Positions 8,029 to 14,938 of a stretch of DNA of 43,702 bases are shown here, in pieces; the stretch's first letter is position 1; each line of letters opens with the position of its first letter. Both the position numbers and the translations under genes were made by a program. Source of the DNA: CAYQJS01 sp964417895 (GTDB lineage Bacteria; Chloroflexota; UBA6077; SHYK01); assembly GCA_964417895.1 (NCBI GenBank), contig CAYQJS010000047.1, forward strand, positions 1-43,702, written 5' to 3'. The notes beneath the pieces are model-generated. The model made no database searches, was not told where the DNA came from, and worked only from the letters and a program-made list of their open reading frames with translations.

Positions 8029-8775
8029 TCATCGTACCGAGCGGTTAACCTCCTCAGTTGCCTCGGACAGAAGCGGAGTGGCAAGTCTCAGATGGAGATT
8101 CGCATCCTTCAACGTGTCTATGGCCAACTGGAGAATAGCCGGGTTGCGCGCGTCGCTTCCCTCGACGTATAGGTCGAAGGCCCTGAGGTTAAGAGTAGCA
8201 GCCTCGTTCATAGCGCTCATTGCTGCCACCCACTTCGTTTGTACGGTGCTGAAACGCGCCGGGGCGCATGTGGCAACGGCGTTGGCGTAGGCTGTTTGCC
8301 AGAACACGAACTCCTCACTAGCTCTATTTCGCCATGTCTCACTCCCGGCATTCGGGGTCGCGTATATCGCCTGCAGCCGGCGGGCGCTGTTCTGCATGTT
8401 TGTTGCTTGGTCGCGCACTGCAGCGATATACGCTGCATCACGCATTGCTTCGCAGGATTGTGTTTGGGTCGCGCTGGTTAAGACGGCCGTCTCGCTCCGT
8501 GTCGTCGTACTGGTGGGGTTCGGAGTATCGGTCGGAGCGGCGGTAGGGCGGGGGGTCTCGGTTGGCTTGGGGGTACTGCTTGGCTTACCCGTGCTCGTGG
8601 GCTTTGGAGTATCGGTTGGCATTGCCGCTTGCGTCGCAGCAGCAGCAACGCGCTCTGCGGCGTACCGTGCGCGATCCTCATCACTCATCGTGGCGTTGAC
8701 GCCAACAATGAGCAGGATGAAAAGGGCGAGCAATACGGCCGCAGATATCCCGGTGAACTTGAGAAGTCGTGTCAT
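8029..8775 (-). CDS. Membrane-anchored protein with Pro/Thr-rich linker
   Basis: 248 aa. Residues 8-28 form one hydrophobic helix after a short basic tail (TRLLKF), so the rest should face outside. Residues about 52-95 are a degenerate Thr-Pro repeat (TPKPTSTGKP, TPRPTAAPTD), a cell-wall or periplasm-spanning linker of a type common in Chloroflexota surface proteins. The C-terminal 140 residues are helical with a Cys early (QSCEAMRD) and another at ATCAPARF, which could pair. The ball-on-a-stalk form and the place within a mobile element suggest a surface role such as blocking other phages or elements, but no domain is recognised. Confidence 0.7.
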   Translation of the reverse strand: MTRLLKFTGISAAVLLALFILLIVGVNATMSDEDRARYAAERVAAAATQAAMPTDTPKPTSTGKPSSTPKPTETPRPTAAPTDTPNPTSTTTRSETAVLTSATQTQSCEAMRDAAYIAAVRDQATNMQNSARRLQAIYATPNAGSETWRNRASEEFVFWQTAYANAVATCAPARFSTVQTKWVAAMSAMNEAATLNLRAFDLYVEGSDARNPAILQLAIDTLKDANLHLRLATPLLSEATEEVNRSVR

Positions 8776-8838
8776 CTCTCGCCGTCCGTGAGCACGAGCC
8801 GCTCCCTCAAGCGGCGATCATACTCCGCATCCTCTGGC

Positions 8839-9108
8839 TCAGCGGAACCGCTCGCGCAGGGCTCGATCGACGCGCGCGTACAGCTCAGGATTCTCTTCGA
8901 GTACCTGCATCAATGCGGCCGGCTCGCTCAGCGCAACTCCCTGCTGTGCGCGGAGCTGAACCCGCTCCTTCGCCATCCTTCTCAGCCTCTGTTCCGCTAG
9001 TTCGCCTAGGTGCTTAGAAACCGTTGAGTCGTGCATGTGCTCCTCTCCCATCTTGTCGATCAGGTACACGTGCGCGCCTGCGCCGCAGATGTCACGCAGC
9101 GTTTGCAT
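8839..9108 (-). CDS. Small helical protein of the element (89 aa)
   Basis: Starts at ATG 9108 after a strong GAAGGAGG that overlaps the end of the coiled-coil gene. The first 25 residues contain CGAGAHVYLIDKMG; the remainder is charged and helical (HLGELAEQRLRRMAKER, then VLEENPELYARVDRALRERFR). The last stretch resembles the N-terminal helices of small DNA-associated proteins, but no family is recognised. It is the fifth gene of the coupled cassette that begins at 10527. Confidence 0.65.
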   Translation of the reverse strand: MQTLRDICGAGAHVYLIDKMGEEHMHDSTVSKHLGELAEQRLRRMAKERVQLRAQQGVALSEPAALMQVLEENPELYARVDRALRERFR

Positions 9109-9111
9109 GGG

Positions 9112-9885
9112 TCAACCTCCTTCTGTGCTTCGTTCCGCTACCTGCTCTGGTTCTTCGACTGCCTCGGCCGCTCGCCCGTCCATCGCCTTTAACTGCGCCT
9201 CCACCCCATCGAGCGCGTCTTCGAGGGAGGCGAGGTCTCTTTCAATCGCCTCTGCCCGCGCGCTGTGCTCACGGATGCCGGCCCGGGCGACTGCGATGGT
9301 TTTCGCTACCCGGCTCTGCCTGTCTGCTGCACCATCGTCGGTCCGCGCGTTCAGCGACCCCTGCTCCTGGATATACCGCTCGGCGAGCGTGCGGCAGGAG
9401 TCCGCCTTCGCGGCAGCGTGCTGGCGCTCGGTCTCCAGTTCGCCTATGGCGGCGAGGAGGCGCTGCTTGCGCGCGTTGAGGTCGTCGCGGGCATCAGCGC
9501 GCCGGCTGCGTAGCTCGCTTAGCCTGGTCTCGACTCCGTGGATGTCAACCGCGATACGGTCGAGCCCGCGGTTCGCACTGGCGATCAGCCCTTCGAGGCG
9601 GCTGATGTCCGCTGCCGCTTTTCTCCTGTCAGCGGACGTGACGCCACCCTCGACGGTGAGCTTCGCCTTGGCGAGATCCCGCTTATGACCGTGCAACTCG
9701 GCCTGAAGGCGGCCGAGTTGATCCTCCAGTTGTTGCTTCATGCCTTCGAAGCGCTCAATGGCGGCGCGGTCGGGGGCTGGTGACCCGCCCTGCCCCATGC
9801 CATGAACCGAGCCGTCCGGCATGATGAACGTCGGCCCGATGGGGCGGCTGGTGACCAGGGCCTCCATGATCGGATAGATCGTCAT
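9112..9885 (-). CDS. Coiled-coil protein of the element (257 aa)
   Basis: After an N-terminal stretch of about 35 residues with a Gly/Met-rich turn (MPDGSVHGMGQGG), residues 40-230 are an almost continuous heptad-rich coiled coil of Glu, Arg, Leu, Ala and Gln. No catalytic domain is visible. ATG 9885 overlaps the TGA of the preceding 48-aa gene (ATGA), so the two are translationally coupled. It resembles phage scaffold or tail-assembly chaperones, SMC-like or pore-forming accessory proteins only in composition, so function stays open. Confidence 0.7.
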   Translation of the reverse strand: MTIYPIMEALVTSRPIGPTFIMPDGSVHGMGQGGSPAPDRAAIERFEGMKQQLEDQLGRLQAELHGHKRDLAKAKLTVEGGVTSADRRKAAADISRLEGLIASANRGLDRIAVDIHGVETRLSELRSRRADARDDLNARKQRLLAAIGELETERQHAAAKADSCRTLAERYIQEQGSLNARTDDGAADRQSRVAKTIAVARAGIREHSARAEAIERDLASLEDALDGVEAQLKAMDGRAAEAVEEPEQVAERSTEGG

Positions 9886-10028
9886 TGGCTACCCCTCCTT
9901 CTCCTCGTGATCAAGGTTCGCGCCGAGGCGGCGAGGGAGCCGCTCGGCGCCGGTGCCCCACGGCGGGCTATGTCGTCACCCGGGGGGCGGGAAGCCGGGC
10001 GCCGACTCCCGGCTGTTTTTTCGGTCAT
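9882..10028 (-). CDS. Very small basic protein (48 aa)
   Basis: Frame from ATG 10028 to TGA 9882, overlapping the gene before it by 4 bp and the gene after it by 4 bp (both ATGA). The product is rich in Arg, Pro, Ala and Ser (TEKTAGSRRPASRPPGDD at the start, TLITRRRRGSQ at the end). The double overlap is the main evidence that it is translated. A GAGAAGGAGG near its end is the ribosome binding site of the coiled-coil gene. Confidence 0.5.
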   Translation of the reverse strand: MTEKTAGSRRPASRPPGDDIARRGAPAPSGSLAASARTLITRRRRGSQ

Positions 10029-10201
10029 CGCCGTGCCTTTGCCGCGCCGAAGACACCGAGCGAGCAAAGGCACGGCCACGCGATGCTGAGCGAGTACCAG
10101 CGGCCGTCCCGCGCGGCAGCAGCGACCTCGGTTAGCATCCGGAGCCGCGGGTCGAGCGCCAGGGCGACGGGATCGAGGACCACGCTGGGCCGGTCCGTCA
10201 T
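10025..10201 (-). CDS. Small protein (58 aa) of the coupled cassette
   Basis: ATG 10201 overlaps the TGA of the zinc-motif gene by 4 bp, and its own TGA overlaps the next ATG by 4 bp. The product starts MTDRPSVVLDPVALALDPRL and has a short hydrophobic middle with two cysteines (AWPCLCSLGVFG). A single weak membrane segment is possible. No family is recognised. Confidence 0.55.
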   Translation of the reverse strand: MTDRPSVVLDPVALALDPRLRMLTEVAAAARDGRWYSLSIAWPCLCSLGVFGAAKARR

Positions 10202-10527
10202 CGGAACAGGTCCTCGAACTCATCGAAGTCATCGCCTTGGTTGTCGGGCAGCGGATCGGGAAAGAAAGTCACGAGCTCCATCGTGGCTGGCACGCGCCCT
10301 GTCGTCGCGATGAATAGCCTCACGGCTTCTGCCCTGGCCTCGGCGATGCAGTGCTGCAACGTCAAGACAGTCGCCCAGTACGCTTTCCGTGACGAGTATG
10401 CGTCCCGCCCACAATCACAGGGTGTGCGCCCATGCGTCCAGCCACATTCTGGGCACCACCCCGACCGCCACCGGCGGTCCAGCGCTATCGCCCGCCGTGC
10501 TGCTCCGTCCAGGTCTACGTCGTTCAC
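10198..10527 (-). CDS. Zinc-motif protein (109 aa)
   Basis: GTG 10527 follows GGGGGAGG at a good distance. Residues 24-40 hold CPECG and CDCG, a compact four-Cys knuckle able to bind zinc. The middle is a helix with scattered Cys and Ala, and the C-terminus is strongly acidic (DNQGDDFDEFEDLF). An acidic tail after a zinc knuckle is seen in small nucleic-acid or protein-binding regulators, but the family is unknown. It is the first gene of the five-gene overlapped cassette that runs to 8839, and lies downstream of the iteron-like repeats. Confidence 0.65.
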   Translation of the reverse strand: MNDVDLDGAARRAIALDRRWRSGWCPECGWTHGRTPCDCGRDAYSSRKAYWATVLTLQHCIAEARAEAVRLFIATTGRVPATMELVTFFPDPLPDNQGDDFDEFEDLFR

Positions 10528-10633
10528 GCATCTGAACCTCCCCCACCTTTGCCCCCGCCATATCGGCTAGCGCCCGTAGGCGCACAAGTTCTCGCGCTCG
10601 CTTCTAGGTCGCGTTGTTTAGTTCGATAGGCGC

Positions 10634-10759
10634 AAACCTCCAACCAAACCTCCCACCCTATAGGGACCTACCTTGTAGGTGGTCTTCTGCTTGTCTCATC
10701 TCGGTAAAACCTCCAACGGCAGGTTCTCCTTTAAAGGTGGGAGGTTTCGTGGGAGGTTT
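10634..10759. repeat. Five iteron-like 11-bp repeats (candidate replication origin)
   Basis: The 11-mer AAACCTCC(A/C)AC occurs five times in 126 bp. Forward copies are at 10634-10644, 10646-10656 and 10707-10717; inverted copies (GTGGGAGGTTT) are at 10737-10747 and 10749-10759. Adjacent copies in each outer pair are 12 bp apart, about one helical turn. The inverted pair lies inside the 3' end of the ATPase gene, where it encodes repeated Asn-Leu-Pro, and the others straddle or follow the stop. Such clusters beside replication genes are usually initiator-binding sites; that this is the origin is inference. Confidence 0.65.
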
Positions 10760-11970
10760 GGTAACGCTCCTTCGATCCTCCGGCGCCAGCGGACGGTTTG
10801 TCCCTTGGCCTCCTCATCGATTGGCGGGTGGCGCTCGGCGATCCCCTCGCCCGCGAGGGCGATGAGGGCTTGTCGGATCTGTTCATCGCTCGGTGCTGGC
10901 GCGCCGATGAGCGCCTTGATCTCCGTCGTCTTCATCCATACCGGTGTCAGCGCGGCAGCAGCCCGCCGCTTGACGGCATCCGCCGTAAGGTCGTTTCGGT
11001 CGATGGCCACAAGCTGCCCATCGTCCCGCATCTCGTAGACCAGATCGGGCACGGTGTCGATGCGCCCCAAAACCTCAATCCGTCGACGCCGTGGCTGCTG
11101 CCCGAAGCGGAGCATAAGAGCGCGATCGACAGCGGAGAGAAAAGCGCCCGCCCCGACTATGCTCTTGCCGTGCGCCCCGCCCTCTTTGTCGTGGTGGACG
11201 TAGACACGTGTCTTATCGGCAGCGCGCAGCGGCGCCTCGAAGAAAGTCAGGACGCGCACCACCTCGCTGTTGTCGTTCTCGTCCTCAAGCACAAAGAGGT
11301 TCCGCACAGTGTCGTAGATCACTACGTCGTCGGGGCCATCGCGGCCAGCGGCCAGAAGCTCCTCGCGCGAGAGGCCGAGGCCGAACACGAAGCAGAGATT
11401 AGGCGGTGGACCCGCAGGCCACCGGCGCATCCTCCGGTCCCACATCTTCTGACTTTCCTCGGTCACCCAGAGAACCGACAGGCCGCGCGTGGACCACTCC
11501 TGAGCGCCGGCGGCCAGCAGCGTCGTCTTGCCACCCTTCCCATAGCCCGCGAGAATGGTGCCCTCGTAACGCGGGACGAGCCCGGGGACACCGAGGAGCG
11601 GCAGCGCTTCGGGCTCGGGCTGGTCTGCCAGCCCAGCCATGAGGTCCCAGGCCGAGATGCGGGAGGGCGGCGTGGCGAGCCCTTCGGTCAGGATGCGGCT
11701 TGCGAGGTACAGATCATGTGCGAGGCGCCCCTCGTCGTAGAGGTTGGCGGTCCCATTCAGTCGTCCAATCGCCGTGAGTGCGAGGTACTGACGGTCGCGC
11801 TCACGGCGAATGTTCGCCTCGTCAGACGCGACAACGAGGCCGTTGACGGCGATCTCAGTCAGTGACCGGCTCAGCCGGAACTCGACGTGGTTGGCAGCGT
11901 CAAGTTGACGGCGGGCCACTACCAGACCGGAGTGGACCTCGATGATTTCCATGCCGTCGAGGCCGGTCAT
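10696..11970 (-). CDS. RecA/RepA-like ATPase (replicative helicase or loader)
   Basis: 424 aa from ATG 11970, which overlaps the primase TGA by 4 bp (ATGA); a longer in-frame version reaching 12045 would overlap the primase by 79 bp and is less likely. The Walker A motif is ILAGYGKGGKTTLL, Walker B the hydrophobic strand ending in Asp at DVVIYDTVRNLF, with a sensor-like VYVHHDKEGGAHG loop. This is the AAA_25/RepA type of hexameric ATPase found in plasmids and phages. A winged-helix-like C-terminus follows (KTTEIKALIGAPAPSDEQIRQAL), ending in the Asn-Leu-Pro repeats encoded by the iterons. Confidence 0.85.
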   Translation of the reverse strand: MTGLDGMEIIEVHSGLVVARRQLDAANHVEFRLSRSLTEIAVNGLVVASDEANIRRERDRQYLALTAIGRLNGTANLYDEGRLAHDLYLASRILTEGLATPPSRISAWDLMAGLADQPEPEALPLLGVPGLVPRYEGTILAGYGKGGKTTLLAAGAQEWSTRGLSVLWVTEESQKMWDRRMRRWPAGPPPNLCFVFGLGLSREELLAAGRDGPDDVVIYDTVRNLFVLEDENDNSEVVRVLTFFEAPLRAADKTRVYVHHDKEGGAHGKSIVGAGAFLSAVDRALMLRFGQQPRRRRIEVLGRIDTVPDLVYEMRDDGQLVAIDRNDLTADAVKRRAAAALTPVWMKTTEIKALIGAPAPSDEQIRQALIALAGEGIAERHPPIDEEAKGQTVRWRRRIEGALPNLPRNLPPLKENLPLEVLPR

Positions 11971-12848
11971 TGGCCATACCCCGCCGTCACGAAATCGGCG
12001 GCCTTCGCGAGCGTCAGCAGCCGATACCCCGGGCGGCCTTCCCACTTCGGACGTCGAGCAAGCGCCGACCGAGCGAAAACGCGCTCGACCTGCGCAGGGT
12101 CCCGGGCCCAGAAGGTAAGGAGATCGGTTAGAGCCTGATCCGCCTCCGAGGGCGACGGGTACTCGCTCATGTCACCGCGCCAGAGCCGCGAGAATTTCGC
12201 CCCGTTTCTGGCCGCCATCGCCTTGTCGACGATTTCCGCGTCAGTGAGGAGGGTGCGCCTAGCTCCGCTCCAGTTGATCGCTATCCGCTCGGCTGTGGGC
12301 CTGGAAGCGGGCGGCAGCTCCTCTGGATCCAGCGCACGGCCATCGTGGACGACGGTTAGGCGATGGGCACCAGGGCGGCACGACGGCAGGTAGAACGCTT
12401 CAGAGGGGGCCGACGCCGCTCGGTCGCTGACGCCGCCGAAGAGGTGCTCGTGACAACGTTGCCAGATGTCGGGGTGCTCCGCACGACTGATCGCCCGTGA
12501 ATAGGCGATGATGGCCCGAATTCGGAGGTCCTCAGGCGTCGACGAAAAAGTCGTGTAAAGGACGAAGTGATACGGGTCGAGGGCAGTCTGGATCGCGTCG
12601 AGGTCCACCTCATGATCTTGATCGTGGACCGCCAGGGATATGCCCTGAACGTTGGCGTTCGCTCGCCTCGGCGGCTGGAACACTGCTGGACTGAAGAGCG
12701 CCCCGTCTTTCAGACCTCGCTCGTCATGCCGACTGAGGCTGCGGGTGACAACTGCCCATGGGAGGGATCGCACGCGGGGAACAACGTCGTCGCGCCGGGT
12801 GAACGTCGAGAGGCGGATCGGATCAGGAGGCTGCAGCGCGCTGCTCAC
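11967..12848 (-). CDS. Primase/polymerase-like replication protein
   Basis: 293 aa from GTG 12848, overlapping the stop of the 57-aa gene (GTGA) with GGAGGCG upstream. The N-terminal part (about 60-170) resembles the archaeo-eukaryotic primase domain of plasmid and phage replication proteins, although the catalytic acidic triad cannot be assigned with certainty. The C-terminal part (TDAEIVDKAMAARNGAKF, then YPSPSEADQALTDLLTFWA, then RRPKWEGRPGYRLL) is a recognisable helix-bundle module typical of such primases (the NrS-1-type HBD region). With the ATPase it forms a primase-helicase pair. Confidence 0.75.
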   Translation of the reverse strand: MSSALQPPDPIRLSTFTRRDDVVPRVRSLPWAVVTRSLSRHDERGLKDGALFSPAVFQPPRRANANVQGISLAVHDQDHEVDLDAIQTALDPYHFVLYTTFSSTPEDLRIRAIIAYSRAISRAEHPDIWQRCHEHLFGGVSDRAASAPSEAFYLPSCRPGAHRLTVVHDGRALDPEELPPASRPTAERIAINWSGARRTLLTDAEIVDKAMAARNGAKFSRLWRGDMSEYPSPSEADQALTDLLTFWARDPAQVERVFARSALARRPKWEGRPGYRLLTLAKAADFVTAGYGQ

Positions 12849-13018
12849 CCCGACGCCTCCTCTGAAGCCGCGTCCCGGTGCCCGCCCGTGGCGGCTTCGT
12901 TCGTTTCTAGCGTCTGGTTTGTCTCAGCGGGGTGCCCCGCGATTTCGGCAAGCGCGCGGCCCAGTTCGACCCAGGCGTTGTTCAACGGGTCGATTCGCAA
13001 GGACGGCTCACCCCACAT
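12845..13018 (-). CDS. Small acidic protein between RHH and primase (57 aa)
   Basis: ATG 13018 overlaps the end of the RHH gene by 11 bp and TGA 12845 overlaps the primase GTG by 4 bp, so translation seems coupled on both sides. The N-terminal 30 residues look folded (IDPLNNAWVELGRALAEIAG) and the rest is a flexible Thr/Asn/Glu/Ala tail. No family is recognised. Its strong GAGGAGGCG near the 3' end serves the primase. Confidence 0.55.
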   Translation of the reverse strand: MWGEPSLRIDPLNNAWVELGRALAEIAGHPAETNQTLETNEAATGGHRDAASEEASG

Positions 13019-13193
13019 CGGTCCCTGCCTCGTCCGATGCGCCTTTCGCAGGCGTGGGGTAGGGGAACTGAAGCCCTAGCGCCTTACGGAGCAGAACCTC
13101 GGCTTCCCACTCCGGCGGGCGGCGCTCAGCCGCCGCCTGGTCAAGAAGTCGGTCGAGGGTCTCGCCGTCTAGATCGAGTTTGATCCGCCGCAT
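13008..13193 (-). CDS. Ribbon-helix-helix-like protein (61 aa)
   Basis: Begins MRRIKLDLDGETLDRLLDQAAAE, a beta strand followed by a helix as in CopG/Arc-type DNA-binding proteins, then a second helix (EWEAEVLLRKALGL) and a short flexible tail. First gene of the replication operon. Two tandem 10-bp repeats lie 36-56 bp upstream of its ATG, fitting autoregulation by an RHH protein, as in plasmid copy-number control. Confidence 0.65.
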   Translation of the reverse strand: MRRIKLDLDGETLDRLLDQAAAERRPPEWEAEVLLRKALGLQFPYPTPAKGASDEAGTDVG

Positions 13194-13228
13194 GTAGCAA
13201 GGATGCGGGGACGCGCGCGGTAGTTAAA

Positions 13229-13249
13229 AGGCAAGTAAGAGGCAAGTAA
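13229..13249 (-). promoter_or_regulatory. Tandem 10-bp repeat upstream of the replication operon
   Basis: AGGCAAGTAA occurs at 13229-13238 and again at 13240-13249, one base apart (11-bp period, one helical turn). On the minus strand this is the leader of the RHH gene; TTACTT and TAACTA hexamers with a 17-bp spacer overlap the repeats and could be the promoter. RHH proteins commonly bind such phased direct repeats. Confidence 0.5.
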
Positions 13250-13257
13250 TTCCGCGC

Positions 13258-13863
13258 TTAGTGGCGGTCGCGCGCCTCATGCTGCATCTCAGTCCAGACC
13301 AGTCCCCACCCTTCGGGTTGGGGCGAGCACCAGAGTCGTAGCGTGCGGACGCTCGGCTGGTGTAGGAGTGACGAGGCGACATTCTCCTGTGATATGGAGC
13401 GGCCGTGCTCCAGAAGCCTTACCATCGCGTCCACGATGGCCTCGCGGCACTCGCTGGCGGTGGCGTATGTGCCTGTACCATGCGGTCGGCCAACGCCGGC
13501 TCGGGGCATGGGCATATTGCTCTGACACCGCCACCTTTCGGCTATCGCGGCTCTGATCTCGTTAGCCAGCTCAGTCGGGGCTCCGACCTCCACCAGGGTT
13601 CGCTCCGGGCCCAGCGCCTCTAGGTCGACCACCGCAACGGGGCTGGATCCTACGCGGCAAATGTCGAGCCGGTTGGTTAGCGCATCGTGGTCTAGGACGC
13701 CCTCTTCCTTCCAATTTCCGACGATGAAGCCCTGCCCCATGTTATCCGCGCGCCAGCGCAACAAGATATCGGTCGCTAACCTCTCTACATAGATGAGGCC
13801 GCCATCAACGGTCAGTGTGCTGGTGGTTGCTGAGGGTGCGGTGTCCATGGTCGCCTCCGACAT
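13258..13863 (-). CDS. Right-end protein of the element (201 aa), possibly a regulator
   Basis: The first 20 residues are Thr/Ala-rich, followed by a beta-rich domain (residues 20-110). The C-terminal third looks like a helix-turn-helix region (ECREAIVDAMVRLLEHGRSISQENVASSLLHQPSVRTLRLW), like winged-helix regulators in actinobacterial and Chloroflexota islands. ATG 13863 and ATG 13848 are both possible. It is the most upstream gene of the element, next to the right attachment site. No exact family is recognised. Confidence 0.6.
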   Translation of the reverse strand: MSEATMDTAPSATTSTLTVDGGLIYVERLATDILLRWRADNMGQGFIVGNWKEEGVLDHDALTNRLDICRVGSSPVAVVDLEALGPERTLVEVGAPTELANEIRAAIAERWRCQSNMPMPRAGVGRPHGTGTYATASECREAIVDAMVRLLEHGRSISQENVASSLLHQPSVRTLRLWCSPQPEGWGLVWTEMQHEARDRH

Positions 13864-14024
13864 GGCGATGATGAAGGTGGCCGGGCTCTACCGTGTCGGC
13901 GGCAGGCTTGCGGGCGTGATCAGCGCCACCCGGCCCCTCGCGTAATCCTACAAGGTACCCGCCGCCCAGCGTAATCCAAGCGGGCGCGAGGCGAAGATGC
14001 TTGGTAGCGGTGTAGGGCCCGATG

Positions 14025-14046
14025 CCCCTCGAGCCCGCCTCCGCGT
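14025..14046. repeat. Right attachment site (22-bp direct repeat, copy 2)
   Basis: Perfect copy of 5736-5757, in the same orientation. The sequence to its right (TTCCATACGATCG) is what should originally have followed the tRNA-Asp gene, and the 160 bp to its left belong to the element. Together with copy 1 it allows reconstruction of the empty site and of the circular junction. Confidence 0.9.
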
Positions 14047-14209
14047 TTCCATACGATCGTCGGGGAACACGCGCCAAAGCCCGTTCTCTATCGAGGGCGC
14101 TGCTTCAGCCTGACCCCGCCCGCCCAGCTCTGCGGTTCTAGCCGGATCGTTATCGGGCAGGAAGAAGCCCGGGGGAGAGGCAGAACCGCCGGCTGAAGCG
14201 GAGGGCCCC

Positions 14210-14938
14210 TCATCCACAGGGAGGTTCGCGCACCAGTTTGTACCCGACCTGCCGCACTGTGACGATAAAGCGGGGCCACCGGGGATCTGGCTCGATCTTT
14301 CGCCGGAGGTTCTTAATGTGGCTGTCTAGTAGCCGGGCCCCATCCTCACCGTTGTAGCCCCAGACCTGAGCGACGATCTGGTCCCTGTTGAGCACTTGCC
14401 CAGCGTGGCCGGCCAAGCAACTCAGGATGTCGAACTCCGTCCGAGTGAGGGACACCGCCCGACCTGAGATGGCCACCTCCCTCTCGGCCAAGCCGATGAC
14501 AAGCTGCCCGATGCGCACCGATCTGACCGCGGAGGGGCTGCCGGTCACGTCACTGGCTCGACCTCGTTTGCGGAGGTTGGCCCGGATGCGAGCGATTAAC
14601 TCGCGTGGCCCAAACGGCTTGGTCACATAGTCGTCGGCGCCCAACTCCAAGCCGATCACCTTGTCCACCTCTTCGCCCTTCGCGGTGACCATGATGATCG
14701 GCAACTCCTCATCCGCCCGGCGGATCTCGCGGCACACGTCGTAGCCGCTCATCCCCGGTAGCATCAGGTCCAACAGCACGAGATCCGGACCGCCCATGGC
14801 GATCCGCTCCAGCGCCGCGGGCCCGGTTGACGCTTCGTGAACCCGGAAGCCCTCCTTCTCGCACGCTAGGCGGATGGACCGACGTACGGTGGAGTCATCC
14901 TCTACGATCAGAATGGTCTCGGCAGGTGAGCGACTCAG
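14210..14938 (-). CDS. OmpR/PhoB-family response regulator (probable CTG start)
   Basis: A receiver domain with the phosphate-acceptor Asp57 (LVLLDLMLPG), preceded by the acidic pocket ILIVEDD (Asp14-Asp15), and TAKG and YVTKPFG carrying the conserved Thr/Lys. A winged-helix C-terminal domain follows (TRTEFDILSCLAG, LLDSHIKNLRRKI). The only ATG in frame (14797) would remove 47 residues including the acidic pocket. In frame upstream there is no ATG, GTG or TTG before the kinase gene. CTG 14938 overlaps the kinase TGA (CTGA) and has GGAG 8 nt upstream, so it is the most likely start, giving 242 aa. Partner of the kinase at 14935. Confidence 0.85.
   Translation of the reverse strand: MSRSPAETILIVEDDSTVRRSIRLACEKEGFRVHEASTGPAALERIAMGGPDLVLLDLMLPGMSGYDVCREIRRADEELPIIMVTAKGEEVDKVIGLELGADDYVTKPFGPRELIARIRANLRKRGRASDVTGSPSAVRSVRIGQLVIGLAEREVAISGRAVSLTRTEFDILSCLAGHAGQVLNRDQIVAQVWGYNGEDGARLLDSHIKNLRRKIEPDPRWPRFIVTVRQVGYKLVREPPCG

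Larger units (their letters stand above)
5736..14046. mobile_element. 8.3-kb integrative element in tRNA-Asp, with serine integrase and replication module
   Basis: Bounded by the perfect 22-bp repeat, with a large serine recombinase at the tRNA end. All genes read on the minus strand from a regulator at the right end, through RHH, primase and RecA-like ATPase, to small unknown genes, a membrane-anchored protein and the integrase. No relaxase, type IV secretion, terminase, portal or capsid gene is visible, so it is neither a complete phage nor a conjugative element. Best guesses are an integrative plasmid or a phage satellite. Joining 5675-5757 to 14047 onward rebuilds an unbroken tRNA locus. 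Confidence 0.85.

Noticed and set aside
10798..11865. Long plus-strand frame of 355 codons
   Set aside because: It is antisense to the replication ATPase, whose Walker motifs are on the minus strand.
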